18,818 nt of DNA, from contig CAAFFR010000025.1 of assembly GCA_900762245.1 (NCBI GenBank), positions 1 to 18,818 on the forward strand, in the 5' to 3' direction. Positions 5,888 through 12,555 of the stretch are shown here, piece by piece; position 1 is the stretch's first letter; every line of letters begins with the position of its first letter. The notes under the pieces are model-generated. The model ran no database searches. It had not been told where the DNA came from and saw only the letters and a list, made by a program, of their open reading frames with translations. A program made the position numbers and the translations under genes. This stretch comes from an uncultured Oscillospiraceae bacterium (GTDB taxonomy: Bacteria; Bacillota_A; Clostridia; Oscillospirales; Oscillospiraceae).

Positions 5888-7759
5888 ATGACAACTTATT
5901 TGGGAGGAGCCTGTGACATTGCAGTCATTGGTGCTGGCCATGCGGGCATTGAGGCCGCGCTGGCCGCTGCCCGGCTTGGGATGCACACCATTCTCTTTAC
6001 CATAAACCTGGATACTGTGGGCAACATGCCCTGCAATCCCGCCATCGGCGGCACCGGCAAGGGCCATCTGGTCCGGGAGCTGGATGCCCTGGGCGGCGAG
6101 ATGGGCGTTGCCGCAGACCACAGCTGTATCCAGTACCGGATGCTGAACCGAGGAAAGGGACCTGCCGTCCATTCCCTCCGGGCCCAGGCAGACCGCCGCA
6201 AGTACCAGCAGTACATGAAGCACGCTCTGGAAAAGCAGGAAAATCTGGAACTGAAGCAGGCCCAGATCGTGGAGATTTTTACGGAAAACGGAGCCGTATC
6301 CGGCCTTCGCACCCAGCTGGGTGCCCGGTATGATGCCAAAGCCGTCATCATCGCCAGCGGCACATACTTAGACAGCACCATCATCACAGGAGAAAGCGTC
6401 ATCTCCTCCGGTCCTGACGGTATGCACCCCTCCATCGGCCTTGCGGACAACCTGCGGGCCCTGGGGCTGAGCCTGCGCCGCTTCAAAACCGGCACGCCCC
6501 CCCGGATCAACCGCCGCAGCATCGATTTTTCCAAAATGGAGCTGCAGCCCGGCGACGAGACGGTGGAGCCCTTCTCCTTCCGCACGGAGCACAAGCCCTA
6601 CAACGAGGCAGTGTGCTACCTGACCTACACCAACGAAAAAACCCATGCGATCATCCGGGAGAATCTGCACCGCAGTCCCATGTATGACGGCACCATTTCC
6701 GGTGTCGGTCCCCGGTACTGCCCCAGCATCGAGACGAAGATCGTCCGCTTTGCCGACAAGCAGCGCCACCAGCTCTTCATCGAGCCCTGCGGCTTGGATA
6801 CCGAGGAGATGTACATTCAGGGCTTCTCCTCTTCCCTGCCCGAGGATGTGCAGCTGGCCATGATGCGGACCATTCCCGGTCTGGAAAACGCAGAAATGAT
6901 GCGCCCCGCCTATGCCATCGAATACGAGTGCATCGACCCCACGGGTCTGCTGCCTACCCTGGAGACCAAGGCAGTGCCCGGTCTTTACGGCGCGGGCCAG
7001 TTCAACGGCACCTCCGGCTACGAGGAAGCTGCCGCCCAGGGTCTTATCGCCGGTGTCAATGCCGCTTTGAAGCTTCAGGGCAAGGAACCCCTGATCCTGA
7101 CCCGGGATACCAGCTACATCGGCACCCTCATCGACGATCTGGTGACCAAGGGTACTGAGGAACCCTACCGCATCATGACCAGCCGAAGCGAGTACCGTCT
7201 GCTCCACCGGCAGGACAATGCTGACCAGCGACTGACCCACATCGGTGCCAAAATCGGTCTGGTTTCCCCGGAGCGTCTTCGTCAGGTGGAAGAAAAGTAC
7301 GAAGCTGTCCGCCGGGAAGTAAATCGACTGGAAAGCAACGGCGTTCCCGGTACTCCGGAACTGAACGCCATGCTGGAAGCCAAGGGCTCTACGCCCGTTG
7401 CCAACTCCGCACGGCTGGCCGATCTGCTGCGCCGTCCCCAGGTGACCTACGCAGACATTGCCCCCTTCGACGCAAGCCGCCCGGACCTGCCCGCCTCCGT
7501 TACCGACGAGGTGGAGATCCAGATCAAGTATGCCGGTTATCTGGCCCGGCAGGAAAAGCAGGTGGAGGAATTTAAGAAGGAAGAAGCCCGCCGTCTTCCC
7601 GCCGATCTTAACTACAACGCCATCACCGGACTTCGCCTGGAAGCCCGGGAAAAGCTCCAGCAGATCCGGCCCCTGTCCATCGGACAGGCAGGCAGAATCT
7701 CCGGTGTCAGCCCCTCTGACATCGCCGTTCTTCTGATCTGGCTGGAACAGCAGAAATAA
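5888..7759 (+). CDS. mnmG: tRNA uridine-5-carboxymethylaminomethyl(34) synthesis enzyme MnmG (GidA)
   Basis: 623 residues, normal length. MnmG, with MnmE, installs the (carboxymethyl)aminomethyl group on wobble U34 of certain tRNAs using FAD and methylene-THF. The FAD-binding Rossmann motif is [18 protein letters not shown] (14-31). P48-C49-N50 with IGGTGKGHL carries the conserved N-terminal cysteine; [34 protein letters not shown] and [15 protein letters not shown] are family signatures. The C-terminal MnmE/tRNA-binding region starts near [11 protein letters not shown] and [20 protein letters not shown] 5888 has GGAGG at 5876-5880; the ATG at 5861 lies in repeat copy B and was rejected. mnmE is not adjacent, unlike in many Firmicutes. 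Confidence 0.97.
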   Translation: MTTYLGGACDIAVIGAGHAGIEAALAAARLGMHTILFTINLDTVGNMPCNPAIGGTGKGHLVRELDALGGEMGVAADHSCIQYRMLNRGKGPAVHSLRAQADRRKYQQYMKHALEKQENLELKQAQIVEIFTENGAVSGLRTQLGARYDAKAVIIASGTYLDSTIITGESVISSGPDGMHPSIGLADNLRALGLSLRRFKTGTPPRINRRSIDFSKMELQPGDETVEPFSFRTEHKPYNEAVCYLTYTNEKTHAIIRENLHRSPMYDGTISGVGPRYCPSIETKIVRFADKQRHQLFIEPCGLDTEEMYIQGFSSSLPEDVQLAMMRTIPGLENAEMMRPAYAIEYECIDPTGLLPTLETKAVPGLYGAGQFNGTSGYEEAAAQGLIAGVNAALKLQGKEPLILTRDTSYIGTLIDDLVTKGTEEPYRIMTSRSEYRLLHRQDNADQRLTHIGAKIGLVSPERLRQVEEKYEAVRREVNRLESNGVPGTPELNAMLEAKGSTPVANSARLADLLRRPQVTYADIAPFDASRPDLPASVTDEVEIQIKYAGYLARQEKQVEEFKKEEARRLPADLNYNAITGLRLEAREKLQQIRPLSIGQAGRISGVSPSDIAVLLIWLEQQK

Positions 7760-7766
7760 AAATGAG

Positions 7767-7957
7767 ATGTCATTGCGGGAGGCCGCAGGCCGACGTGGCA
7801 ATCTCCTTCAAAGATATGCCCATGGGCATAATATGGAGTTATCCCAAAACTTGCAGGAGATTACCACACCAGCGGTGCTCCGCGCAGCGAATCCACAATA
7901 GAGATGATTGCCAGCGGCAATCATACCATAACGTAGTGCGACTGGCTCGCAATGACA
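7767..7957. repeat. ATGTCATTGCG repeat, copy C (enlarged)
   Basis: Begins 7 bp after the mnmG stop with ATGTCATTGCGGG and ends CTCGCAATGACA. At 191 bp it is the longest copy. After the usual middle (GGAGATTACCACACCAG, about 7856-7872) it continues through a 9-bp hairpin, ATGATTGCC-AGC-GGCAATCAT (7904-7924), to a right arm ending GCGACTGGCTCGC. It may be a composite of two copies. Confidence 0.75.
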
Positions 7958-7974
7958 GTAATTTTACAAAAAGG

Positions 7975-7998
7975 GGGCGGCCTGGTTACAGGCCGCCC
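7975..7998 (-). terminator. Minus-strand terminator directly after a promoter
   Basis: GGGCGGCCTG (7975-7984) pairs with CAGGCCGCCC (7989-7998) over GTTA. On the minus strand it is followed by CCCTTTTTG. It lies about 10 nt downstream of the -10 box of the minus-strand promoter at 8008-8036, leaving room for only a ~35-nt transcript. Confidence 0.7.
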
Positions 7999-8007
7999 AA
8001 CATATTT

Positions 8008-8036
8008 ATCGTATCATAATCCAAGTGGAAAGTCAA
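8008..8036 (-). promoter_or_regulatory. Orphan minus-strand promoter
   Basis: -35 TTGACT (8031-8036), 17-bp spacer, extended -10 TGA-TACGAT (8008-8013). No gene lies between it and the terminator immediately downstream. Confidence 0.65.
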
Positions 8037-8060
8037 CTTCATTTGTCCGCATATCGCGCA

Positions 8061-8087
8061 AATCTGTATTTTGTACAAATACAGATT
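8061..8087. promoter_or_regulatory. 11-bp-arm palindrome, possible operator
   Basis: AATCTGTATTT (8061-8071) and AAATACAGATT (8077-8087) are exact inverted repeats around TGTAC. It sits between the two divergent promoters, 24 bp from each -35 box. The shape suits a dimeric DNA-binding regulator; which one is unknown. No T run follows, so a terminator is unlikely. Confidence 0.55.
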
Positions 8088-8111
8088 CGTCACTTTGGAT
8101 AGTATTCCATC

Positions 8112-8140
8112 TTGAAAAAACGCTTTTCTTGTGATATCTT
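8112..8140 (+). promoter_or_regulatory. Promoter of the 8147-8702 transcript
   Basis: -35 TTGAAA (8112-8117), 17-bp spacer, extended -10 TGA-TATCTT (8135-8140). Transcription would start near 8147. Confidence 0.6.
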
Positions 8141-8146
8141 ATAGAC

Positions 8147-8702
8147 ACAAAGAGGTGATACCAATGTACAGGTAACTTTCAGAGCATGATCTCAAAAAGC
8201 AATCTATTTTAAAAGTAGAATCTGTCAAAAGCAGACACATGTAAGTTTAAAGTAGGCGCAATCCAAAATAAAAAACATCCCCTGCAAGTTAACAGAAACA
8301 AAATTAAAAAGAAAAGCATAATCAGAGAACATGACGAAAATACCTGACAAAGGAAATCTCTTACCGGTTCTTCCAACGCTTAAGAAGTCTGAATCATATA
8401 TGCAGGTCGCATGAAGTGAGATTTAAAAAACAGCTGTTCAGACATCAATCAGAAAGCAAAGGAAAACCACAAGGCGATTCAGTTGGTCGAAAATCAATTC
8501 CAACTTATAAGAGCGTCCCGCTTAAAGGGATAGAAACTGGGTAGAAATAAGGATTGTGGAATGAGAAATAAGATCAAATGAAACGTCAATCTGCAGAATG
8601 CGGAGGTAACCAAGATGTTAGATACCAAGAATGAACAGAAATGACCCTTGACTACACAAAAATTGTTTCGATGGCAAGAAACAAGTAGTCAAGGGTCATT
8701 TC
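8147..8702 (+). ncRNA. Candidate large structured non-coding RNA (~555 nt)
   Basis: No frame of useful length exists on either strand. The stretch is strikingly A-rich on the plus strand (34 A against 8 T in 8281-8340), unlike its GC-rich neighbours. It starts at a good promoter and ends in a long hairpin (8638-8702). Possible helices are AAATCTC/GAGATTT (8354/8418) crossing GTCTGAA/TTCAGAC (8387/8437), a pseudoknot; ATGC/GCAT (8400/8409); CCACAA/TTGTGG (8467/8554) enclosing AGTTGG/CCAACT (8481/8500) and AGCG/CGCT (8512/8519). The length is like that of ROOL RNAs of gut Firmicutes, but I do not recognise a diagnostic motif. It also holds two tiny frames with good Shine-Dalgarno sites, at 8164 (MYR) and 8615 (MLDTKNEQK). 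A decayed gene is the main alternative. Chance can produce helices of 6-7 bp. Confidence 0.4.
8638..8702 (+). terminator. Long hairpin closing the candidate RNA
   Basis: An 18-bp perfect stem joins GAAATGACCCTTGACTAC (8638-8655) and GTAGTCAAGGGTCATTTC (8685-8702). After a 7-nt one-sided bulge it continues as TTGTTTC/GAAACAA (8663-8669/8678-8684) with loop GATGGCAA. The 3-prime side has only TTT before C, so it may be a stability or processing element rather than a classical terminator. A second hairpin, CTGCGCGT-AGC-ACGCGCAG (8704-8722), follows directly. Confidence 0.55.
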
Positions 8703-8735
8703 ACTGCGCGTAGCACGCGCAGGCAATGCGTGCCC

Positions 8736-9024
8736 GGTGCAGCAGGTATCGTCACTGCCCTGCGCCGCTCGGTATCGTTACTTCTTCAAGTTCCGAAAGG
8801 GGCTTATTTTGTCGGCAGGACCGACAGCCTATGCGTATTCGGCGCACAAGGTATCGTCACTGCCCTGCGCCGCTCGGTATCGTTACATTGTTTTTTATGT
8901 CCCGGAAGGGGCTTATTTTGTCGGCAGGGCCGACAGCCAATGTGTATTCGGTGCAGCAGCTATCGTTACTGCCCTGCGCCGCTCGGTATCGTTACTTCTT
9001 CAAGTCCCGAAAGGGGCTTATTTT
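8736..9024. repeat. Tandem repeat, about 2.7 units of ~105-109 bp
   Basis: Units start at 8736, 8841 and 8950 with GGYGCA followed by GGTATCGTCACTGCCCTGCG, CGCTCGGTATCGTTAC and GAAGGGGCTTATTTTGTCGG-type blocks. Each complete unit contains the hairpin GTCGG...CCGAC. The third unit is cut short and runs into the 3-prime end of the C39-like gene, whose stop codon lies in the repeated GGGGCTTATTTT block. Long frames across the array only reflect its periodicity and are not genes. Confidence 0.85.
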
Positions 9025-9518
9025 TTTCGGATGGTCAGCAGGACACATCCAAAATAGTGTTTTTCCCGCAGGAATCGGTCCAGGCTCTCCCCGTAATGGT
9101 CCGGTCCTGTGGAATTTTTATAGGTATTATAGCCCACAAAGCCCGTTTCAGTATGGTGAAGCGCCACAAAATGGGCGCCCAGCTTCGCCTTCCTGCGCCA
9201 GCGGTAAAACAGGATGCAGGCATCGGCTTTTTTTGCCGCTTCGTCAAACCGTTTCCGGTCCAATACCAGTTCTGTGGAAAAACCCCAATTGCGGAAGCAC
9301 ACCGCCGGCCCCCAGAAGGAAGTGCCCGCGTTGCCGTGGATCAGGGGCAGCTGCCACTCATAATAGCGGATCAGCTGGTGGATATCGGTTTTGTAACCCA
9401 TGAGCCGCAGGGCATTGTGGGTGGCCACCCAGCCGCAGCCCACATCCGCAGAGGGACGGAAACCGTAACGGTGCTCATTCAGGGGGATGTGGTTTTGATT
9501 GTAGATCAGGTCGTTCAT
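9018..9518 (-). CDS. C39-like cysteine peptidase-fold protein
   Basis: 166 residues from the ATG at 9518. C28 in DVGCGWVATHNALRLMG, H116 in LGAHFVALHH and N131 in FVGYNTYKN are ordered like the Cys/His/Asn-Asp triad of C39-type papain-like peptidases; HFVALHH...FVGYN is the typical second half. There is no ABC-transporter domain, signal peptide or membrane segment. It is therefore not a bacteriocin exporter and its substrate is unknown. The frame extends upstream to 9656 only through a palindromic repeat (9541-9652). That repeat ends 22 bp before the ATG and may have replaced the original leader, since no good Shine-Dalgarno is visible. The stop codon lies inside a tandem repeat unit. Confidence is moderate for the fold, low for activity. 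Confidence 0.6.
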   Translation of the reverse strand: MNDLIYNQNHIPLNEHRYGFRPSADVGCGWVATHNALRLMGYKTDIHQLIRYYEWQLPLIHGNAGTSFWGPAVCFRNWGFSTELVLDRKRFDEAAKKADACILFYRWRRKAKLGAHFVALHHTETGFVGYNTYKNSTGPDHYGESLDRFLREKHYFGCVLLTIRKK

Positions 9519-9540
9519 AAACACTTCGGTATAAACAGGA

Positions 9541-9652
9541 ATGTAGGGGGCGGCGTCCTCGACGCCCCGCGGGGCAGCAGCTACGCATGTGCCATACAGT
9601 CGCCGCCACAGCCATTGTACTGCCGGGGCGTCCGGGAGGCCGCCCCCTACAT
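9541..9652. repeat. ATGTAGGGGGCGGC palindromic element
   Basis: A 14-bp perfect terminal inverted repeat: ATGTAGGGGGCGGC (9541-9554) and GCCGCCCCCTACAT (9639-9652). The symmetry extends inward imperfectly (GACGCCCCG / CGGGGCGTC). The 112-bp MITE-like unit sits between two minus-strand genes, 10 bp past the stop of one and 22 bp before the ATG of the next. Confidence 0.8.
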
Positions 9653-9662
9653 ACATTTCATT

Positions 9663-10118
9663 TTATTTTTCCAGCGGGTGGGCTTCGATATAGCGGTCCA
9701 GAATGGATGCGGCGGTCATGACCATCCGGGTGCAGGGACGCTTGGCGTAGAATTCTGCGGTACGGGGGCTGGGGTTGGGATCGGTGGGAGGATTCTTCAG
9801 AATTTCCCGGCAGAGGATGCTGCCGCATTCTGCCCGGAACTGCTCTGCCAGATCCTGTACTTCTTTATAAAGAGCCTTCTTGTTGCAGTCCCTTTCGCCG
9901 GCCTCTTCGTAGCCGTAGAGCAGACCCAGTACCATGTACATGCCGCTGACTGCGCCGCAGACTTCCCGCATCCGGCCAATGCCGCCGCCAAAGGGAGAAG
10001 AGATCCGCAGAGCCGTTTTATCGTCCAGTCCGGTGAGATCGTTAAACGCCAGAATGACCGCCTGTGCGCAATTGGCACCGGTCAGAAACAGTTCGCCTGC
10101 CTTGATGCTGTGATCCAT
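9663..10118 (-). CDS. C_GCAxxG_C_C family protein (redox-active, Cys-rich)
   Basis: 151 residues from ATG 10118, with GGAGG at 10126-10130; the in-frame ATG at 10151 was rejected. The family's spaced cysteines are present: C17 in GANCAQAV, C54 in REVCGAVSGMYMVLGLL, then C98, C103 and C129. The central Gly-rich FGGGIGRM segment precedes the CGAxxG motif. Families of this type are common in anaerobes and are proposed to be redox or metal proteins, but no reaction has been established that I can name. No signal peptide is seen. It has its own promoter, divergent from the transporter gene. Confidence 0.8.
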   Translation of the reverse strand: MDHSIKAGELFLTGANCAQAVILAFNDLTGLDDKTALRISSPFGGGIGRMREVCGAVSGMYMVLGLLYGYEEAGERDCNKKALYKEVQDLAEQFRAECGSILCREILKNPPTDPNPSPRTAEFYAKRPCTRMVMTAASILDRYIEAHPLEK

Positions 10119-10169
10119 AAAGTTACCTCCATTTTCTGTAGGGCAAAGCATGCCCCGTCTTATGGATAT

Positions 10170-10198
10170 ACTGTATCACAGCAGCCCCCGCTTTACAA
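10170..10198 (-). promoter_or_regulatory. Promoter of the C_GCAxxG_C_C gene
   Basis: -35 TTGTAA (10193-10198), 17-bp spacer, extended -10 TGA-TACAGT (10170-10175). Its -35 box overlaps that of the divergent promoter by five bases. Confidence 0.55.
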
Positions 10199-10220
10199 GT
10201 AAAACCGAATCTGGTAGAAT
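10192..10220 (+). promoter_or_regulatory. Promoter of the DMT transporter gene
   Basis: -35 TTTACA (10192-10197), 17-bp spacer, extended -10 TGG-TAGAAT (10215-10220). It gives a ~20-nt leader before ATG 10247. The -35 is shared with the opposite promoter. Confidence 0.6.
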
Positions 10221-10246
10221 AACCAAAAAACGAGGGGGACCCTTTT

Positions 10247-11083
10247 ATGCTTAACCTGCTTCTGGCGGTTCTCAGCAGTGCACTGGTATCCATCACCATG
10301 CGCTTCAGCGAATCCAAAGTGAAAAATACCATTGCCATGCTGGCGGTGAACTATATTATGTGCGCCTTTCTGGCCTGGGGGTACACCGGCTTTGCCCAAT
10401 GGTATCCCGGTATTCCCGGTATGACCCCAGCCTGTCTGATGGGTCTGGTCAACGGCGTGCTGTATCTGGCTGGCTTTGTACTTCTGCAGCGGAATATCCG
10501 GCGCAGCGGCGTGGTGCTGTCCTCCACCTTTTTAAAACTGGGTCTGCTGGTGAGCATGATCGTCAGCGTAGCCTTTTTCCGGGAGCGGCCGGAATCCTGG
10601 CAGTGGCTGGGCTTCTTCCTTGCAGTAGCTGCCATCGTCCTCATCAACTACCGTCCCGGCAGCGCAAAGTCGGGAATCAATATCGGTCTGCTTTTGCTGC
10701 TTCTGGCAGGAGGCGGCGGCGATGCCATGAGCAAGGTCTTTGAAGAACTGGGCAGTCCTGCCCTCAGCGGACATTTTCTCCTGTATACCTTTCTGACAGC
10801 CTTCGGCCTCTGCGCCATCCTGTTTGGCCTGAAACGGGAAAAAGCCGGTATCCGGGAAGTATGCTTCGGTCTTTCCATCGGCATCCCCAACTTCTTCTCC
10901 GCCAGATTCCTGCTGGCGGCCCTGAAAACCGTTCCGGCTGTGATTGTCTACCCTGTTTGCAGCGTAGGCACCATTCTGGTGGTCACAACAGCGGGTGTCC
11001 TGCTGTTTAAAGAACGGTTGGAAAAGAAGCAGTGGATCGCACTGGTGATGATCCTGATGGCCCTGGTGCTGCTGAATATTTAA
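10247..11083 (+). CDS. DMT-superfamily (EamA-like) membrane transporter
   Basis: 278 residues with about nine or ten hydrophobic helices: LLLAVLSSALVSITM, AMLAVNYIMCAFLAW, LMGLVNGVLYLAGFVLL, LGLLVSMIVSVAFF, WLGFFLAVAAIVLI, then a second half beginning NIGLLLLLLAGGG and ending WIALVMILMALVLLNI. The two-fold pattern of about five helices each and the FFRERPESWQWLGF and LFKERLEKKQWIAL helix ends are typical of drug/metabolite transporters. Substrate is unknown. ATG 10247 has GAGGGGG upstream. A palindromic repeat and a strong terminator follow. Confidence 0.85.
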   Translation: MLNLLLAVLSSALVSITMRFSESKVKNTIAMLAVNYIMCAFLAWGYTGFAQWYPGIPGMTPACLMGLVNGVLYLAGFVLLQRNIRRSGVVLSSTFLKLGLLVSMIVSVAFFRERPESWQWLGFFLAVAAIVLINYRPGSAKSGINIGLLLLLLAGGGGDAMSKVFEELGSPALSGHFLLYTFLTAFGLCAILFGLKREKAGIREVCFGLSIGIPNFFSARFLLAALKTVPAVIVYPVCSVGTILVVTTAGVLLFKERLEKKQWIALVMILMALVLLNI

Positions 11084-11131
11084 ATCAGTAACATAAATGG
11101 GCATTTAACATACTGCGCGGAAGCGCCACTT

Positions 11132-11252
11132 GCCTCCCTCTTTGAGGGAGGTGGCAAAAATCTTTGATTTTTGACGGAGGGAGTGCCCTCCCAATGATGG
11201 GACACTCCCCCAGTCACGCCTGTCGGCGTGCCAGCCCCCTCAAAGAGGGGGC
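11132..11252. repeat. CCTCCCTC-type palindromic repeat, copy 2
   Basis: The left end is CCTCCCTC-TTT-GAGGGAGG and the right end CCCCCTC-AAA-GAGGGGG. The interior again has GGAGGGAGTG...CACTCCCCCAGTCACGCC as in copy 1 at 1411-1520. This copy has an extra AAAAATCTTTGATTTTT hairpin near the left end. Confidence 0.8.
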
Positions 11253-11309
11253 CAAGGCGTTTCCCAACACTGCACGTTAAATTACGATTTCCATAATTTA
11301 ATATACTCT

Positions 11310-11340
11310 GGGGCGGAGAGAAATCTCCGCCCCATTTTAT
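11310..11340 (+). terminator. Terminator upstream of the heat-shock operon
   Basis: GGGGCGGAGA (11310-11319) pairs with TCTCCGCCCC (11324-11333) over GAAA, followed by ATTTTATTT. It isolates hrcA from transcription coming from the transporter gene. Confidence 0.85.
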
Positions 11341-11390
11341 TTATGAATAACTTTCTACAAAATGTTCAAGAATAATTCAAATTCAACCCA

Positions 11391-11419
11391 TTGACTTTTT
11401 TAGCACTCTCTGCTATAGT
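11391..11419 (+). promoter_or_regulatory. Heat-shock operon promoter (sigma-A type)
   Basis: -35 TTGACT (11391-11396), 17-bp spacer, extended -10 TGC-TATAGT (11414-11419). Start of transcription is expected near 11426, inside the CIRCE operator. Confidence 0.85.
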
Positions 11420-11426
11420 GTGCTTA
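11400..11426. promoter_or_regulatory. Second, degenerate CIRCE-like operator
   Basis: A perfect left arm TTAGCACTC (11400-11408), 9-bp spacer and GTGTGCTTA (11418-11426), which matches 7 of 9 bases of the CIRCE right arm. It covers the -10 box and shares its last three bases with the canonical CIRCE. Confidence 0.5.
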
Positions 11427-11450
11427 GCACTCAAGGATACCGAGTGCTAA
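11424..11450. promoter_or_regulatory. CIRCE operator
   Basis: TTAGCACTC (11424-11432), 9-bp spacer, GAGTGCTAA (11442-11450): an exact match to the HrcA-binding consensus. It lies at the transcription start and just ahead of the hrcA ribosome binding site (AGGAGGAGG, 11454-11462), so HrcA should repress its own operon. Confidence 0.97.
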
Positions 11451-11466
11451 GAAAAGGAGGAGGCAC

Positions 11467-12534
11467 ATGGAACTTACCGAGCGTAAGAAAAAGGTACTGC
11501 GGTCCGTTGTGGACCTGTATATCCGCACCGCTGAGCCCGTGGGCTCCAAGGCCATTACGGCCCTGCCGGATATGAAATACTCCTCCGCCACCATTCGCAA
11601 CGAAATGGCGGACCTGACCGCCATGGGTTATCTGGAGCAGCCCCATACCAGCGCGGGCCGCATCCCCTCCGCCTCCGGCTACCGGCTCTACGTCGATGAG
11701 CTGATGATGGACTACCGCCTCTCCATTGATGAGACGAAATCCATCAACACCGCCATCGAGGAGAAAATGCAGCGGGTGGACAAACTGGTGGAAAAGATGG
11801 CCAAGCTGGTTTCTCAGGCCACCAACCTTCCCGCCATCTCCGCTGCCTCCCGCAGCGGCAGCGCCCGGGTCCAGCACTTTGAGCTGGTCCAGTCCGGCAA
11901 GGGCAGCATCATTCTGGTGCTGATGCTGGAGGGCGATCAGGTGGTCAACAAGCTCATTAAGCTGCCGGTTTCCCTGACGGAAATGGAGCTGAAGCTTCTC
12001 AGCGCTGTGCTGAACGCCTCCATGACAGACCTTTCTCTGGAGGACTTCACCGCCGAGCTGATGGAAAAGGTCATGCGCTCCGCCGGAGCCGCCGCGCCTC
12101 TGGTGCCCGTCATTCTGGACTTCACCCAGGAGACCCTGAAAAATCACGGCTCCACCAACATGGCAGTCTTCGGACAGTCCCGTCTGCTGGGACTTCCTGA
12201 GTATCAGGATGTGAACAAGGCCCAGCGGGTGATGGCTTCCATCGACGAGGATGCCCTGAGCAATCTTCCCGCCGTCATGCAGAACGCCAACGGCACCAAG
12301 GTGCTGGTAGGACCGGAAAATGTGGCTGACGAACTGAAAGACAGCTCCGTAGTCATGACGAAATTCGACATTGGCGACGGTATGCAGGGTATGATCGGTG
12401 TGGTAGGTCCCACCAGAATGGACTACGCACAGGTCACCGCCCGCTTAAGCTACTTCGCAGAAAGCCTCAGCAAGATGTTTGCCAAGCCCGAACAGGCACA
12501 TCTGCCGGAGGGCACAGAGGAAACCAACGAATAA
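11467..12534 (+). CDS. hrcA: Heat-inducible transcription repressor HrcA
   Basis: 355 residues. HrcA is a dimeric repressor that binds CIRCE and is kept active by GroEL in known systems. The N-terminal winged helix spans about 1-75 (LTERKKKVLRSVVDLYIRTAEPVGS, YSSATIRNEMADL, LEQPHTSAGRIPSASGYRLYVD). A GAF-like domain and dimerisation insert follow; VGPENVADELKDSSVV and VVGPTRMDYAQVTARLSYF are late family motifs. The acidic tail PEGTEETNE is not conserved. ATG 11467 follows a strong AGGAGGAGG site. It is first in the operon, 21 bp ahead of grpE. Confidence 0.97.
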   Translation: MELTERKKKVLRSVVDLYIRTAEPVGSKAITALPDMKYSSATIRNEMADLTAMGYLEQPHTSAGRIPSASGYRLYVDELMMDYRLSIDETKSINTAIEEKMQRVDKLVEKMAKLVSQATNLPAISAASRSGSARVQHFELVQSGKGSIILVLMLEGDQVVNKLIKLPVSLTEMELKLLSAVLNASMTDLSLEDFTAELMEKVMRSAGAAAPLVPVILDFTQETLKNHGSTNMAVFGQSRLLGLPEYQDVNKAQRVMASIDEDALSNLPAVMQNANGTKVLVGPENVADELKDSSVVMTKFDIGDGMQGMIGVVGPTRMDYAQVTARLSYFAESLSKMFAKPEQAHLPEGTEETNE

Positions 12535-12555
12535 GTTCCGTTAGGAGGAAAAATC

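Noticed and set aside
6368..7801. Minus-strand frame of 477 codons opposite mnmG
   Set aside because: The plus-strand gene is unmistakable MnmG. The antisense frame starts in a repeat and shows no domain.
7767..7957. CRISPR array suggested by repeated short palindromic motifs
   Set aside because: There are no regularly spaced identical repeats with unique spacers and no cas genes. The motifs are arms of the dispersed element.
8730..10202. Long plus-strand frame of 490 codons
   Set aside because: It crosses the tandem repeat array and runs antisense through two minus-strand genes with clear family motifs and a ribosome binding site (C_GCAxxG_C_C, C39-like). It has no family resemblance of its own.
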